Shown here: positions 26,501 to 35,714 of the stretch, piece by piece
How positions within the stretch are numbered: position 1 is the first letter of the stretch
Layout of the letters: each line of letters begins with the position of its first letter
Assembly: GCF_900323885.1 (NCBI RefSeq)
Contig: NZ_OOHJ01000030.1
Location: forward strand, 682,001 to 746,000
Direction: 5' to 3'
Source: [Actinomadura] parvosata subsp. kistnae
GTDB lineage: Bacteria > Actinomycetota > Actinomycetes > Streptosporangiales > Streptosporangiaceae
DNA length: 64,000 nt
The notes under the pieces: model-generated
The model's input: the letters and a program-made list of their open reading frames with translations, nothing else
What the model was told of the DNA's origin: nothing
The model's database searches: none
Program-made: the position numbers and the translations under genes

Positions 26501-27573
26501 TTACCTCCCGGCCTCGGACAGCGCCAGCCCGGTGTCCGCGTCGAACAGGTGCGCGCGGTCCAGGTCGACCGTGACGAGCAGCCGCTCGCCCGGCGTGCCG
26601 GTGACGGTGGTTCGTGCCTTGACCTTGAGGATCTGCGTCCCCACCCGGACGTCGACCACCGTCCGGTCACCGAGCGGCTCGAGGCCGTAGAGCTCGCCCG
26701 GCAGCGACGCGTCGCCCCGCTGCTCGACGGACAGGTCCTCCGCGCGCAGGCCCAGCAGCAGCGGACGGCCGTCCTCAGCCGTGGTCCAGCGGGGCCGCGG
26801 CAGCGTCCAGCCTTCCCCGACCAGGCGATCTCCCTCGGCGTGGCAGGCGAGCAGGCCGATCGGCGGGCTCCCGACGAATCCCGCGACCCACTGGTTGGCC
26901 GGACGCTCGTACACCTCGGCCGGCGTTCCGACCTGTTGCACCTTTCCCTCCTTGAGCACCGCGACCTGGTCGGCCATGGACAGCGCCTCGACCTGGTCGT
27001 TGGTCACGTAGATGAAGGTCGCTCCGAGGCTGCGGTGAATGCGGGTGAGCTCGGTGCGCATCTCGACGCGGAGCTTGAGGTCGAGGTTCGTCAGCGGCTC
27101 GTCCATGAGGAACGCGCGCGGCTGCCGGACCAGCGCCCGGGCCAGGGCGACCCGCTGCATCTCACCGCCCGACAACTGCGCGGGACGACGCTGCAGCAGA
27201 CGCTCGATGTGCAGCAGGCTCGACATCCGCTCGACGGCGGCGGCGATCTCGCTCGGGGAGCAGCGGCGGGCCCGCAGCGGCGAAGCGATGTTCTCGTACG
27301 CCGTGTGCCGCGGGTAGAGGGCGTAGTTCTGGAAGACCATGGCCAGGTCGCGGGCGGCCGGGCTGTCACCGGTCGCGTCCCTCCCGTCCAGGTGCACCGA
27401 CCCGGCGTCGAGCTTCTCGAGGCCGGCGATCGCTCGCAGGGTCGTCGTCTTGCCCGCCCGGAGGGCCCGAGCACGACGAAGAACGAGCCGTCCGGTATGT
27501 CGAGCGTCACCCCGTCCAGGGCCTGGACCTTGCCGAAGGACTTGCTCAGCCCGCGCACCGCCACGGTTCCCAT
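26501..27573 (-). pseudogene. ABC sugar importer ATPase (MalK/UgpC type), frameshifted in Walker A
   Basis: From ATG 27573 the protein starts as a normal importer ATPase up to VVLGPSG. At about 27452-27460 one base is missing in a G/C run, turning the expected GAGKTTT into another frame. The other frame then continues perfectly with VFQNYALYP (Q loop), LSGGEMQRVALARAL (signature), FLMDEP (Walker B) and a MalK-type regulatory domain to the stop at 26501. A restored protein would have about 357 residues. The loss strikes the catalytic P-loop, so the gene is dead unless this is a sequence error. The intact paralogue lies directly upstream. Confidence 0.88.
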
Positions 27574-28640
27574 CAGGCCACCAGCTCTTCCGTACTCACG
27601 TCGTAGACCGGCGGGGGCCCGCCGGTGTGCCGCAGCCCGACCGGTGCGTCAGCGGCGAAACGGACGGTCGGTGGCATCCGCACCCGTACGTCGCGGTGTC
27701 CGTCGTGGTCGACCACGTAGATGATCTCGTCGCCCAGCCACTCCGCCGAGACCACGCGGGCCGGGACCGAATGCTCCGCCCCTGGCTCCGTGACCTCCAG
27801 CGCCTCCGGCCGGACGCCCGCGACCAGGCGACGGTCGCGCGGCAGGTCCGGCGGTGGCGTGAGGGCCAGCCCGCCCTGGCTGCGCAGCTTCCCGTCGGCC
27901 ACCTCCACCTCGATCAGGTTCATCGGCGGGGAGCCGATGAACGCGGCGCAGAACAGGCTCGCCGGACGGTCGTAGACTTCCAGCGGCGTGCCGATCTGCT
28001 CGACGCGGCCCTTGTTGAGTATGGCGATCCTGTGGCCGAGCGACATCGCCTCGACCTGGTCGTGAGTGACGTAGACCATCGTCGTCCCCAGCTCCCCTTG
28101 CAGGTGCTTGATCTCCGTGCGCATGTCCGCCCGCAGCTCCGCGTCCAGATTGGTGAGGGGTTCGTCCATGAGGAACGCGCGCGGCCGGCGCACCAGGGCG
28201 CGGGCGAGCGCGACGCGCTGCTGCTCCCCGCCGGACAGCCGGTGCGGCCGCCGGTCCAGGAGCGGGCCGAGCCGCATCAGCCGGGCGGCCTCCTCGACCC
28301 GCTCGCGCACCTCCGCCTTCGGCAGTCCCTCGGCCCGCAGCGGGAACGCCAGGTTGTCGCGGGTTCTCAGGTGCGGGTAGAGAGCGTAGAACTGGAACAC
28401 CATGGCGATGTCACGGTCGGCCGGCGGCAGGTCGTTGACCAGCGTGTCGCCGATGCGGATGTCGCCCGTCGTCTGCCTCTCCAGGCCGGCTACGGCCCGC
28501 AGTGTGGTCGTCTTGCCGCAACCCGAAGGGCCGAGCATCACGAACAGCTCGCCGTCGCGGATCGACAGGTCCACGTGGTCGACCGCGACCGTCCCGTCCG
28601 GGTAGCGCTTGTGCAGGGCGCTCACCTCGATGCCCGCCAT
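27573..28640 (-). CDS. ABC sugar importer ATPase (MalK/UgpC type)
   Basis: A 355-residue ATPase with Walker A GPSGCGKTTT, signature LSGGEQQRVALARAL, Walker B FLMDEP, the H-loop histidine in YVTHDQVEAM, and a C-terminal OB-fold regulatory domain. It overlaps the permease gene upstream and the second ATPase gene downstream by one to three bases, so translation is coupled. With the frameshifted paralogue next door it may have to drive the importer as a homodimer. Confidence 0.94.
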   Translation of the reverse strand: MAGIEVSALHKRYPDGTVAVDHVDLSIRDGELFVMLGPSGCGKTTTLRAVAGLERQTTGDIRIGDTLVNDLPPADRDIAMVFQFYALYPHLRTRDNLAFPLRAEGLPKAEVRERVEEAARLMRLGPLLDRRPHRLSGGEQQRVALARALVRRPRAFLMDEPLTNLDAELRADMRTEIKHLQGELGTTMVYVTHDQVEAMSLGHRIAILNKGRVEQIGTPLEVYDRPASLFCAAFIGSPPMNLIEVEVADGKLRSQGGLALTPPPDLPRDRRLVAGVRPEALEVTEPGAEHSVPARVVSAEWLGDEIIYVVDHDGHRDVRVRMPPTVRFAADAPVGLRHTGGPPPVYDVSTEELVA

Positions 28641-29551
28641 CAGCGTCGCACCGCCCCGAGCGTCACGCCGGCGACGAGGTGCTTGCGCACCAGGTAGGCG
28701 AAGACGAGCACCGGCAGGGCGAACACCACGGAGGCGGCGGCCACGAGACCCCAGTCCACCGTGGTTCCGCCGATGAGGCCGGCGATGGCGGGCGGGGCCG
28801 TCCGCACGTCGTCGCTGGAGGTGAGGAAGATGGCGAACACGAACTCGTTCCACGAGAAGATGAGGGCGAAGACCGCCGTCGCGGCGATGCCGGGCAGGAG
28901 CAGGGGAAGGGTGAACCGCCAGAACGCCTGCAGGCGGGTGTAGCCGTCGAGCATGGCGGCGTCCTCGTACTCCGCGGGCACCTCGTCGACGAACCCCTTC
29001 ATCATCCAGATCGTGAACGGGACGTTGAAGGCGGTGTAGATGAGGATCAGGCCGAGCTTGGTGTCGATGAGCCCGACCTGGCGGTACATGAGGAAGATCG
29101 GGATCACGACCACCACGGGCGGCATGAAGCGGGTGGACAGGATGAAGAACAGCTGGTCCTTCTTGGCCTTCACGGAGAAGCGTGAGTAGGCCCAGGCCGC
29201 CGGGACCCCCAGCACGGTGGCCAGCGCCGTGGAGACCCCGGCGACCAGGACGGAGTTGAGGAACGAGGCGGACAAGGTCGAACGCCCGCCGCCGGAGGCG
29301 ACGAACACGTCCTTGAAATGCTCCATGGTGACCTTGAAGTCGAAGAACTTGGCCGGGATGGCGTAGACGTCCCGGTTCTCCTTGATGGACGTCTCGATCA
29401 TCCACAGCACCGGGAAGAGCATCACGACGGCCAGCACGGTCAGCAGCGCGACCTCCAGCACGGCGCGGCCCCGGCCGCCGAAGCGGCGCGAGGGGGGCGC
29501 GTGATCCCGGGCAGGACCTGTGGACACGGCCTCGTCGACGGAGAGGGCCAT
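28640..29551 (-). CDS. Carbohydrate ABC transporter permease (MalG type)
   Basis: A 303-residue inner-membrane permease with about six helices. The EAA-type loop near residue 200 reads EYEDAAMLDGYTRLQAFWRFTLP cut by the usual Gly, the contact site for the ATPase. It follows the first permease with an ATG/TGA overlap. MalG-type permeases pair with a MalF-type partner in carbohydrate uptake. Confidence 0.93.
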   Translation of the reverse strand: MALSVDEAVSTGPARDHAPPSRRFGGRGRAVLEVALLTVLAVVMLFPVLWMIETSIKENRDVYAIPAKFFDFKVTMEHFKDVFVASGGGRSTLSASFLNSVLVAGVSTALATVLGVPAAWAYSRFSVKAKKDQLFFILSTRFMPPVVVVIPIFLMYRQVGLIDTKLGLILIYTAFNVPFTIWMMKGFVDEVPAEYEDAAMLDGYTRLQAFWRFTLPLLLPGIAATAVFALIFSWNEFVFAIFLTSSDDVRTAPPAIAGLIGGTTVDWGLVAAASVVFALPVLVFAYLVRKHLVAGVTLGAVRR

Positions 29552-30501
29552 CAGTCCTCCTTGAGCTTGTTCAAGTAGCGCAGGTAGAGCTGGGTGAGGA
29601 CGATGACGACGAGAACCATGAGGATCCCGTACGCCGAGGCGGTCCCGGTGTTGAAGCCCAGGAACGCGACCTTGTAGACGTGGAACGACAACGTCTCCGT
29701 GGAGACCCCCGGGCCTCCGCTGGTGAGGATGTAGACGAGGTCGAACAGCCGGAAGGCCTCGATGGCCCGGAACAACACGGCGATGAGCAGCAGGGGCCAC
29801 ACCAGCGGAAGGGTGATGGTGCGGAACTGGAACCACTGGGACGCCCGGTCGATCGCGGCGGCCTCGTACAGGTACTTGGGCACCGCGGTGAGGCCCGCGA
29901 GCGCGATGAGCATGATGAACGGCGTCCACTGCCAGGTGTCGACCAGGATCAGCGAGATCAGTGCCGTGCGCTGCCGGGTGAGCCACTCCACCTGCCCCAG
30001 GCCGAGCGAGCCGAGCATGCTGTTGATCACGCCGAACTGCGCGTCGAGCATGAAGCGCCAGAACAGCCCGACCACGACCGGCGACAGCATCATCGGAACC
30101 AGGAACAGGGTGGTCAGCAGCCCTCGTCCGTGCGTGCGCCGTGAGATCAGGTAGGCGATGGTGAAGCCGAGCACGGTCTGCAGGGTGACCGCGCCGGCCA
30201 CGTAGATCAACGTCGTCAGGGCCCGCTGGTGGACCTGCGGCGACGTCAGGATGGCGGTGTAGTTCTCGAACCAGAGGAATTGGGCGGTGCCCCCGCGGGT
30301 GGCCGAGTAGTCGGTGAAGGACAGGTACAACGCCCACAGCAACGGGAACACCGACATGGCGAGCAACAGCAGCAGCGCCGGAGAGGTGAAGGCCACGGCG
30401 AGCCCGCGGTCGCTCAGGCGGCTGGACCGGCCCGGTGCGGGCGGCGTCGCGGACGCCACCTGCCCGGGGTGGTCGGTCGTCAGGGGGGCGGAGTCGCTCA
30501 C
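29551..30501 (-). CDS. Carbohydrate ABC transporter permease (MalF/UgpA type)
   Basis: A 316-residue permease with six or seven hydrophobic segments and the cytoplasmic EAA-like loop YLYEAAAIDRASQWFQFRT. The start is GTG 30501, overlapping the stop of the binding-protein gene as GTGA. It forms the heterodimeric channel with the product of the next gene. Confidence 0.92.
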   Translation of the reverse strand: MSDSAPLTTDHPGQVASATPPAPGRSSRLSDRGLAVAFTSPALLLLLAMSVFPLLWALYLSFTDYSATRGGTAQFLWFENYTAILTSPQVHQRALTTLIYVAGAVTLQTVLGFTIAYLISRRTHGRGLLTTLFLVPMMLSPVVVGLFWRFMLDAQFGVINSMLGSLGLGQVEWLTRQRTALISLILVDTWQWTPFIMLIALAGLTAVPKYLYEAAAIDRASQWFQFRTITLPLVWPLLLIAVLFRAIEAFRLFDLVYILTSGGPGVSTETLSFHVYKVAFLGFNTGTASAYGILMVLVVIVLTQLYLRYLNKLKED

Positions 30502-31913
30502 AGTCCGCCGCCGCCCTTGCCACTGCCGGCGTTGAGCACGGCCTGCTGCTGCTTGGCGATGTCGTCGAGCGCGGCCTTCGGCGCCTTCGCGCCGTTGAGA
30601 GCCGCGTTCACGTTGGTGTTCTCGATGTCGACGAGGCGCGCGTACTCGGGCACGTTCCACATGTCCCGCATCCGCGGCACCGAGTCGGTGTACACCTGGT
30701 TGAACGGCGCGGCGTCGAGGAACTCGGGCGACTCCAGGGCGTCCGTACGCGAGGGCACGCCACCGGCCGCGGCCCACTTCTTCTGAATGTCACCCTGCTC
30801 GAACCACTTCATGAAGTTCAGGGCCTCCGCCTGGTTCGCCTCGGGCGAGTAGGCCGACACGTGCATCCCCATGCCGCCGAGAGGCACCAGGTTCGTCTTC
30901 TGGGCCGGCAGGGTGGCGAAGCCCAGCTTGTCGAGAATCTGCTCCCGCGTGGTGCCGAGCGTCGACTGCTTCGGGTCGAGCAGGCCGCCGCTCGCGGCGA
31001 TCCAGTTGAACGCGATGCAGGCCTTGCCCTGGGCGACCGCCGCGTTCACCTCGTCGATGAACCAGTTGCCTGAGCCCTTGGCGGTCAGCGGCTTCATCTT
31101 GTTGACCAGGACGTCCATCGCCTCCTGGCCCGCGGCGTCGTTGAGGACGCCGTCGATCTTGCGCGTCTTGGGGTCCCAGAGGTTGCCGCCGTAGACGCCG
31201 TTGACCGTGTTGTAGGTGACGGCCGCGGCGTCGGAGCCGTTGGCCTGGTGGAAGGCCAGCCCGCTGACGCCGGGGTTGTCCGCCTGGCACTTCTCGGCGA
31301 CGGAGATCATCTCGTCCCAGGTCTGCGGTGGCTTGTCGCCGATCAGGTCCTTGCGGTAGATCATCGTCCAGGTGTCGCCGAGCAGCGGCAGCCCGTACAG
31401 GCTGGCGTTCTCGTCGCGCTTGCCGGTCTCCGCCTGGGGGAACTGGCCGTAGGCCGCCAGCAGGTACGGGTTGTAGGCCTTGACGTCGATGTTCTTCTTG
31501 ACGAAGTCGGTGATGTCGAGGATGTTGCCGTTCGTCACGGCCTCGCCGATGTGCTGCGAGTCCAGGATCGGGATGTCGAAGTCGGTCTTGTGTGCGGCGA
31601 ACTGGGTGAACATCGCATCGTGCCAGTTCGCGTTCGGCACGGTCTTGACCTTGATGGTCACGTTCGGCCGCAGCTTGGCGTACTCGGCGTTCGCGAAGGC
31701 TTCCAGCGCGTGGGCGGGGGGCCAGTCGAACCAGATGAAGCTGAGGGTCAGCGGATCCTTGGTGAGCTCCGGGATGGTCGCCGGCGCCTTGGGGGCGCTG
31801 CCGTCCTGACCGCCGCAGGCCGCCAGGGTCGTGGCCGCCAACATGGCCGCCGTAGCCAGCCGCGCCTTTCGACCGGGAACCGACAATCGTCCTGTTCGCT
31901 TGGGATACCGCAT
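30498..31913 (-). CDS. ABC transporter extracellular solute-binding lipoprotein
   Basis: A 471-residue binding protein with a signal peptide ending in the lipobox LAAC, so Cys33 should be lipidated and anchor it outside the membrane. The mature part has the family 1 carbohydrate-binding-protein look (FANAEYAKLRPNVTIKVKTV; AVAQGKACIAFNW). It is the first gene of the importer operon and has the longest leader region, shared with the divergent GntR gene. The ligand is not readable; the dehydrogenases downstream hint at a polyol or small sugar acid. Confidence 0.92.
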   Translation of the reverse strand: MRYPKRTGRLSVPGRKARLATAAMLAATTLAACGGQDGSAPKAPATIPELTKDPLTLSFIWFDWPPAHALEAFANAEYAKLRPNVTIKVKTVPNANWHDAMFTQFAAHKTDFDIPILDSQHIGEAVTNGNILDITDFVKKNIDVKAYNPYLLAAYGQFPQAETGKRDENASLYGLPLLGDTWTMIYRKDLIGDKPPQTWDEMISVAEKCQADNPGVSGLAFHQANGSDAAAVTYNTVNGVYGGNLWDPKTRKIDGVLNDAAGQEAMDVLVNKMKPLTAKGSGNWFIDEVNAAVAQGKACIAFNWIAASGGLLDPKQSTLGTTREQILDKLGFATLPAQKTNLVPLGGMGMHVSAYSPEANQAEALNFMKWFEQGDIQKKWAAAGGVPSRTDALESPEFLDAAPFNQVYTDSVPRMRDMWNVPEYARLVDIENTNVNAALNGAKAPKAALDDIAKQQQAVLNAGSGKGGGGL

Positions 31914-32294
31914 CTTCTTGCCTGCTTTCTGGGGGGATTTGTGGAGCCTGGCCGCGTGCGTCGCCGAGCAGTTGCCGTTGGTCAGGCGTGTTGCCGGCTG
32001 TCGCGGGGGCTGATCAGCAGACCGGCGTCACGAGGACGCCGCGACTTCATGGGGCTTCAAGCAGTCGGGAAGTCCTTCGGTCCTGGTGCGGCCCGATGAC
32101 GAACCGAAGAGGACGTCGAGCATGCTCATAAGAGCTCCAACTGATCGAAGCGGAGCGATGGCGGGCGATTCCCCGATGGGTGAAGGATGGCTGGCGTCCG
32201 CCACCTTTCCTATACGATCCGGGTGGGAGCGTCAACATCTGCCATGCTGCGACCGATGCCGGCAGGTTCCCGAAGACGCAGGAAAGGACCTCAC
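31914..32294. other. Divergent control region between importer operon and GntR gene
   Basis: This 381-bp gap carries the promoters for the binding protein (minus) and the GntR regulator (plus). It has a possible 33-codon ORF on the minus strand (32028-32129). No clear palindromic GntR operator could be picked out by eye. The stretch CTATACGAT near 32210 is AT-richer than its surroundings and may be part of a promoter. Confidence 0.5.
32028..32129 (-). CDS. Possible 33-residue leader peptide
   Basis: ATG 32129 is preceded on the minus strand by TTGGAG with a five-base spacing. The ORF begins MSMLDVLFGSSSGRTR and ends VAASS. It points toward the solute-binding gene 114 bp further on. It could be a leader peptide or a small relic; no homologue is known to me. 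Confidence 0.25.
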   Translation of the reverse strand: MSMLDVLFGSSSGRTRTEGLPDCLKPHEVAASS

Positions 32295-33044
32295 GTGACG
32301 ATGGACGACGAAGCGATGATCGCGCGGCGCCGTGGGGCCATGACGGGCGGGATCCCGCGGGGAAGATCTCGCGGCCGGCTCGCCGACGAGGTGTACGACA
32401 CGCTGCTCGGACAGATGATGTCGCTACGGATCGAGCCGGGCTCCCGCGTCACGATCGACGCCCTGGCGCGAGAGCTGGGGGTCTCGCAGACGCCGATCCG
32501 GGACGCCCTGAACCGCATGGAGGCCGAGGGCCTGGTCGTGCGCGTGCCCCACGCCGGCTATCGCATTCCCCCCCAGATCACCCGCCACCGGTTCGAGGAC
32601 ATGCTCGAGGTCCGCCTGCTCCTCGAGCCGGCGGCGGCGCGCAGATCCGCGGAACGCGCATCGTTGCAGCAGGTGGCCGGCCTGCGGCGGCTGCTGGAGG
32701 AGATGGCGGAGCTGGAGGGGGGCGACGGGCTCATGGCCTATGGCGCCTTCGGGCTGCGCGACGCCGCCTTCCACGATCTCGTCGCCCAGAGCGCGGAGAA
32801 CCAGGTCATCCGCGAAGCGCTCGCCCGCCTGCACACGCACGTGCACCTGTTCCGGCTGCTCCACGACACCCAGGTCACCCACCTGGCCATGGCCGAGCAC
32901 GAGGAGGTCCTGACCGCGATCGCCGCGCGTGACCCCGACGCCGCCGCCTACGCCATGCGCCGGCACATCCTGCGGTCCGGCGAGCGGTTCCGGCGGTTGT
33001 TCGACGAGGCCGAGGGCGCGGGCGGAATGGCGGCGGAGGCTTGA
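32295..33044 (+). CDS. GntR-family regulator, FadR/FCD subfamily
   Basis: A regulator of about 249 residues. The N-terminal winged helix contains GSRVTIDALARELGVSQTPI and then REALNRM-like sequence (RDALNRMEAEGLV). The C-terminal FCD domain is all-helical and has HDLVAQSAENQVI and the metal-site pattern AEHEEVL and RRHI. GTG 32295 has GGAAAGGA upstream; ATG 32301 is two codons later. It is divergent from the importer operon and most likely represses it until a small carboxylate or sugar acid binds (inference). Confidence 0.9.
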   Translation: MTMDDEAMIARRRGAMTGGIPRGRSRGRLADEVYDTLLGQMMSLRIEPGSRVTIDALARELGVSQTPIRDALNRMEAEGLVVRVPHAGYRIPPQITRHRFEDMLEVRLLLEPAAARRSAERASLQQVAGLRRLLEEMAELEGGDGLMAYGAFGLRDAAFHDLVAQSAENQVIREALARLHTHVHLFRLLHDTQVTHLAMAEHEEVLTAIAARDPDAAAYAMRRHILRSGERFRRLFDEAEGAGGMAAEA

Positions 33045-33131
33045 CGGGCGGGCCGGGCCGGTGAATGCTAGGGCAACCCGATCGGATCGGATTGGATCCA
33101 CCTCACCCGCCCCAGATGCGAGGAGAAGCAG

Positions 33132-33701
33132 GTGCCCAGAGCGCTGCTCCTGACCGGCGACGCCGCCGAGGAGCTCGACACCATGTATCCCTACTATCGC
33201 GTGCAGGAGGGCGGCTGGGACGTCGACGTCTCGTCACGGACGATGCGTGACGTTCAGCTCGTCATCCACGAGTTCGACCCCGACTCCGACGCCTACGTGG
33301 AGAAGAACGGCCGGAAGCTGCCGGTCGACGTGCCCTGGGCCGAGGTCGACGTCGAGCGCTATGACGCCCTCATCATCCCCGGGGGACGCGCCCCCGAGTG
33401 GATCCGGGTCGACGCCGACGTCAGGCGCATCACCGAGCACTTCTTCGCGCGCAACCTCCCGATCGCGCTGATCTGCCACGGCGCGCAGGTGCCGGCCGTG
33501 TACGGGCTGCTGAAGGGCCGGAAGACGGCGTGCTTCCCGCCCATCACCGGTGACATGGAGAACGCGGGCGCGACGGTCATCGACGCTCCCGACGTCGTGG
33601 ACGGCAACCTTGTCTCCTGCAGGGGGTGGCCGGACATGCCGCAGTTCGGCAGGGCGATGATGGAGGTCTTCTCGAAGTCCGTCAGCTCCGCATCGGCATG
33701 A
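33132..33701 (+). CDS. DJ-1/PfpI family protein
   Basis: A 189-residue single-domain protein of the type 1 glutamine amidotransferase-like superfamily. The nucleophile elbow reads ALICHGAQV with the reactive Cys followed by His, and an upstream acidic residue lies near DALIIPGGRAPEW. Members act as proteases, glyoxalases or deglycases, so the exact activity is open. GTG 33132 has GAGGAGAAG upstream. It is followed by an alpha/beta hydrolase in the same direction. Confidence 0.88.
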   Translation: MPRALLLTGDAAEELDTMYPYYRVQEGGWDVDVSSRTMRDVQLVIHEFDPDSDAYVEKNGRKLPVDVPWAEVDVERYDALIIPGGRAPEWIRVDADVRRITEHFFARNLPIALICHGAQVPAVYGLLKGRKTACFPPITGDMENAGATVIDAPDVVDGNLVSCRGWPDMPQFGRAMMEVFSKSVSSASA

Positions 33702-33720
33702 GCGCACCTGGCCCGTCCCG

Positions 33721-34542
33721 GTGACGGCATCCCGGACCGTCACCGTCGGCGGCTCCCCCGTCCACGTCATGGAGAGCGGCACCGGGCCCGCGGTGCTGAT
33801 GCTGCACGGCTCGGGGCCCGGTACGACCGGATCCGGCGCCTGGGCGGCGACGGCACAGGCGCTGGGCACGTCCTGGCACCTGGTGGCTCCTGACCAGGCG
33901 GGGTTCGGCCGCACACCGCTCCCGGCCGGCTCCAGGGGCGGGCTCCGGCTGTGGACGGAGCAGGCCGCGGGCCTGATGGATGCTCTCGGCGCCGAGCGGT
34001 ACGCCGTGGTGGGCCACTCCATGGGCGGCGCCGTGGCGCTGGCGCTGGCGGCCGCGCGTCCCCGGCAGGTCACCCACGTCGTGGCGGTCTCGACGATGGG
34101 CGCCCCCGGGGCGCCGCTGTCCGCCGACCTCGACGCGATCTGGGCCGCCCCCGCCGACCCGCTCGGGGCACGGGACATGTTGAGCCGCCTCGTCCTCGAC
34201 CAGTCACTCGTGACCGAGTCGGCCGTCGCCGCCCGCGCGGCCGCGATGCGAGCCGGGGCGGCCGCATACGCGTCGCTGTTCCCTCCGCCCAGGGCCCGCT
34301 GGGCCGACGACCTCACCCTCCCGGCGCGAACGCTGGCAGAGGTGCGCGCGCCCGTGCTGCTCGTCCACGGCGCCGAGGACCGGGTCACCCCGCTCCGGAC
34401 GGCGGCCCTGCCCCTGCTCGAGCACCTGGCCGATGTCCGTCTGCACGTGCTCGGCCGATGCGGGCACGTGCCGGCGCTCGAGCACCCGCGCGACTTCCGG
34501 CGACTCCTGTCGTGCTTCCTCGGCCGGGAACGAGGTCTCTGA
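33721..34542 (+). CDS. Alpha/beta hydrolase (meta-cleavage-product hydrolase-like)
   Basis: A 273-residue hydrolase. HGSGPG near residue 29 is typical of C-C bond hydrolases acting on aromatic ring-cleavage products. Catalytic Ser is in GHSMGG, Asp in VHGAEDRVTP and His in GRCGHVPALE. No ring-cleavage dioxygenase lies nearby, so an ester or C-C substrate cannot be chosen between. It lies 19 bp after the DJ-1 gene, and an intrinsic terminator follows at 34732. Confidence 0.85.
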   Translation: MTASRTVTVGGSPVHVMESGTGPAVLMLHGSGPGTTGSGAWAATAQALGTSWHLVAPDQAGFGRTPLPAGSRGGLRLWTEQAAGLMDALGAERYAVVGHSMGGAVALALAAARPRQVTHVVAVSTMGAPGAPLSADLDAIWAAPADPLGARDMLSRLVLDQSLVTESAVAARAAAMRAGAAAYASLFPPPRARWADDLTLPARTLAEVRAPVLLVHGAEDRVTPLRTAALPLLEHLADVRLHVLGRCGHVPALEHPRDFRRLLSCFLGRERGL

Positions 34543-34731
34543 CTCATATCCGTGGGCCGCGGGTTCCGGTCCCGCCCGCCCTGCCATTAGGCATCTCCCG
34601 GACGGCGAGCTTCGCAGGCGTCCCCGTGTGGAAGTTTCACTAACAGCGCCGCGCTGACGACTGTGATGACGCGGGTACGACCGCCGCGTCGCGCGGCGTC
34701 ACATGCCCTGCGATCAGCCTGTTGATCCGCG

Positions 34732-34752
34732 GGGCGCGATCGGCGCCCTTTT
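34732..34752 (+). terminator. Intrinsic terminator
   Basis: GGGCGC (34732-34737) and GCGCCC (34743-34748) form a perfect 6-bp stem with loop GATCG, followed by TTTT. It lies 190 bp after the hydrolase stop and would end the GntR-DJ-1-hydrolase transcript. Confidence 0.65.
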
Positions 34753-35056
34753 ACGGGCCGTACGGAAACCGCGATTCACCGCTTGTTTCGGAGAGCGGTC
34801 CTTTATATGGGGCTGTCCAGTTCGCGGCCATTGTGTGATCCTCCCCTCGAGAAGGCATATCCCGCGGCGTCCCGGGCGCGCGGCCCGCGCACTCAGGATT
34901 GCGACCGGCGGCAGGGAGAGATGGGAAATCTTTTCTCAGAACAATGTGGCTTACGCCGATAAAAGCACCATGGTGTCGTACGTGCCCGCCTCACCCCGGT
35001 CAGGCCGGACGTCGAGGCCGGCAACTCTGGCGAGACCTCCACAGAAAGGGAACCCC
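34753..35056. other. Non-coding upstream region of a secreted protein gene
   Basis: This stretch is less G+C-rich than its neighbours (for example TCCTTTATATGGGG near 34800 and GATAAAAGC near 34960). No convincing ORF, RNA gene or repeat was seen. It probably carries the promoter and a long leader of the secreted protein at 35057. Confidence 0.45.
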
Positions 35057-35542
35057 ATGATCGCTGGCAATCTGATCCGCCGGGCACTGGCGGCCGGCGT
35101 GATGCTGGCCACCACCGCCGCGATGGTCGTGACCACGCAGCAGCCCGCCGCCGCCTCGACCCTGACGCTCAACGCCACGGTGGACTGCCTCAACGTCAAC
35201 TACTCCGGCGACACCCGCGACTGGTACGCCTCGTACGTGGCGGTCGGCTCCGCGCCTCCTTCGTACGGCGTGACGATGCCCTACAGCTCGATGGTCGCGA
35301 ACCCGGCGAACCACTCGTGGTCGTTCACGATCAGCCTGCCCGGCGGCAGCACCTCGGTGAGCGTGTCGGCCATCTGCAGCGGCGGTCACCAGTACGACCA
35401 GGTCGGCTGGACCAACGGACCGGCGATCAGCATTCCCTCCTCGGCCACGACCCTGACCGCGACCTGGGGCTGCTCCACCCAGCAGGTCTACCCCGGGCCC
35501 TACATCACCGGCTGCAGCGCGCAGTCCTACTCCTACAGCTGA
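35057..35542 (+). CDS. Small secreted Cys-containing protein, hypothetical
   Basis: A 161-residue protein with a clear Sec signal peptide (basic MIAGNLIRR start, hydrophobic core, cleavage after AAAS near residue 34). The mature part is rich in Ser, Thr, Tyr and Gly and has four Cys, at DCLN, ICSG, WGCS and GCSA, probably two disulfides. It looks like a small extracellular beta protein. AGAAAGGG precedes ATG 35057. No family recognised. Confidence 0.8.
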   Translation: MIAGNLIRRALAAGVMLATTAAMVVTTQQPAAASTLTLNATVDCLNVNYSGDTRDWYASYVAVGSAPPSYGVTMPYSSMVANPANHSWSFTISLPGGSTSVSVSAICSGGHQYDQVGWTNGPAISIPSSATTLTATWGCSTQQVYPGPYITGCSAQSYSYS

Positions 35543-35714
35543 GGCTCCCGCCTCCCCGGAAGGCCGTCCGCTTTCACCGCGGGCGGCCTGCTCGCATGCG
35601 GGCACGGATACCGCGCCCGTCACCAGCTCTGTCAGCGGCGGTGCGGAAGAACGGGTGCGGCCCAACCCCCGCCGAGACGTTCGCCGGGGGCTGGGCCGCT
35701 GTCCGGTCGCGTGG

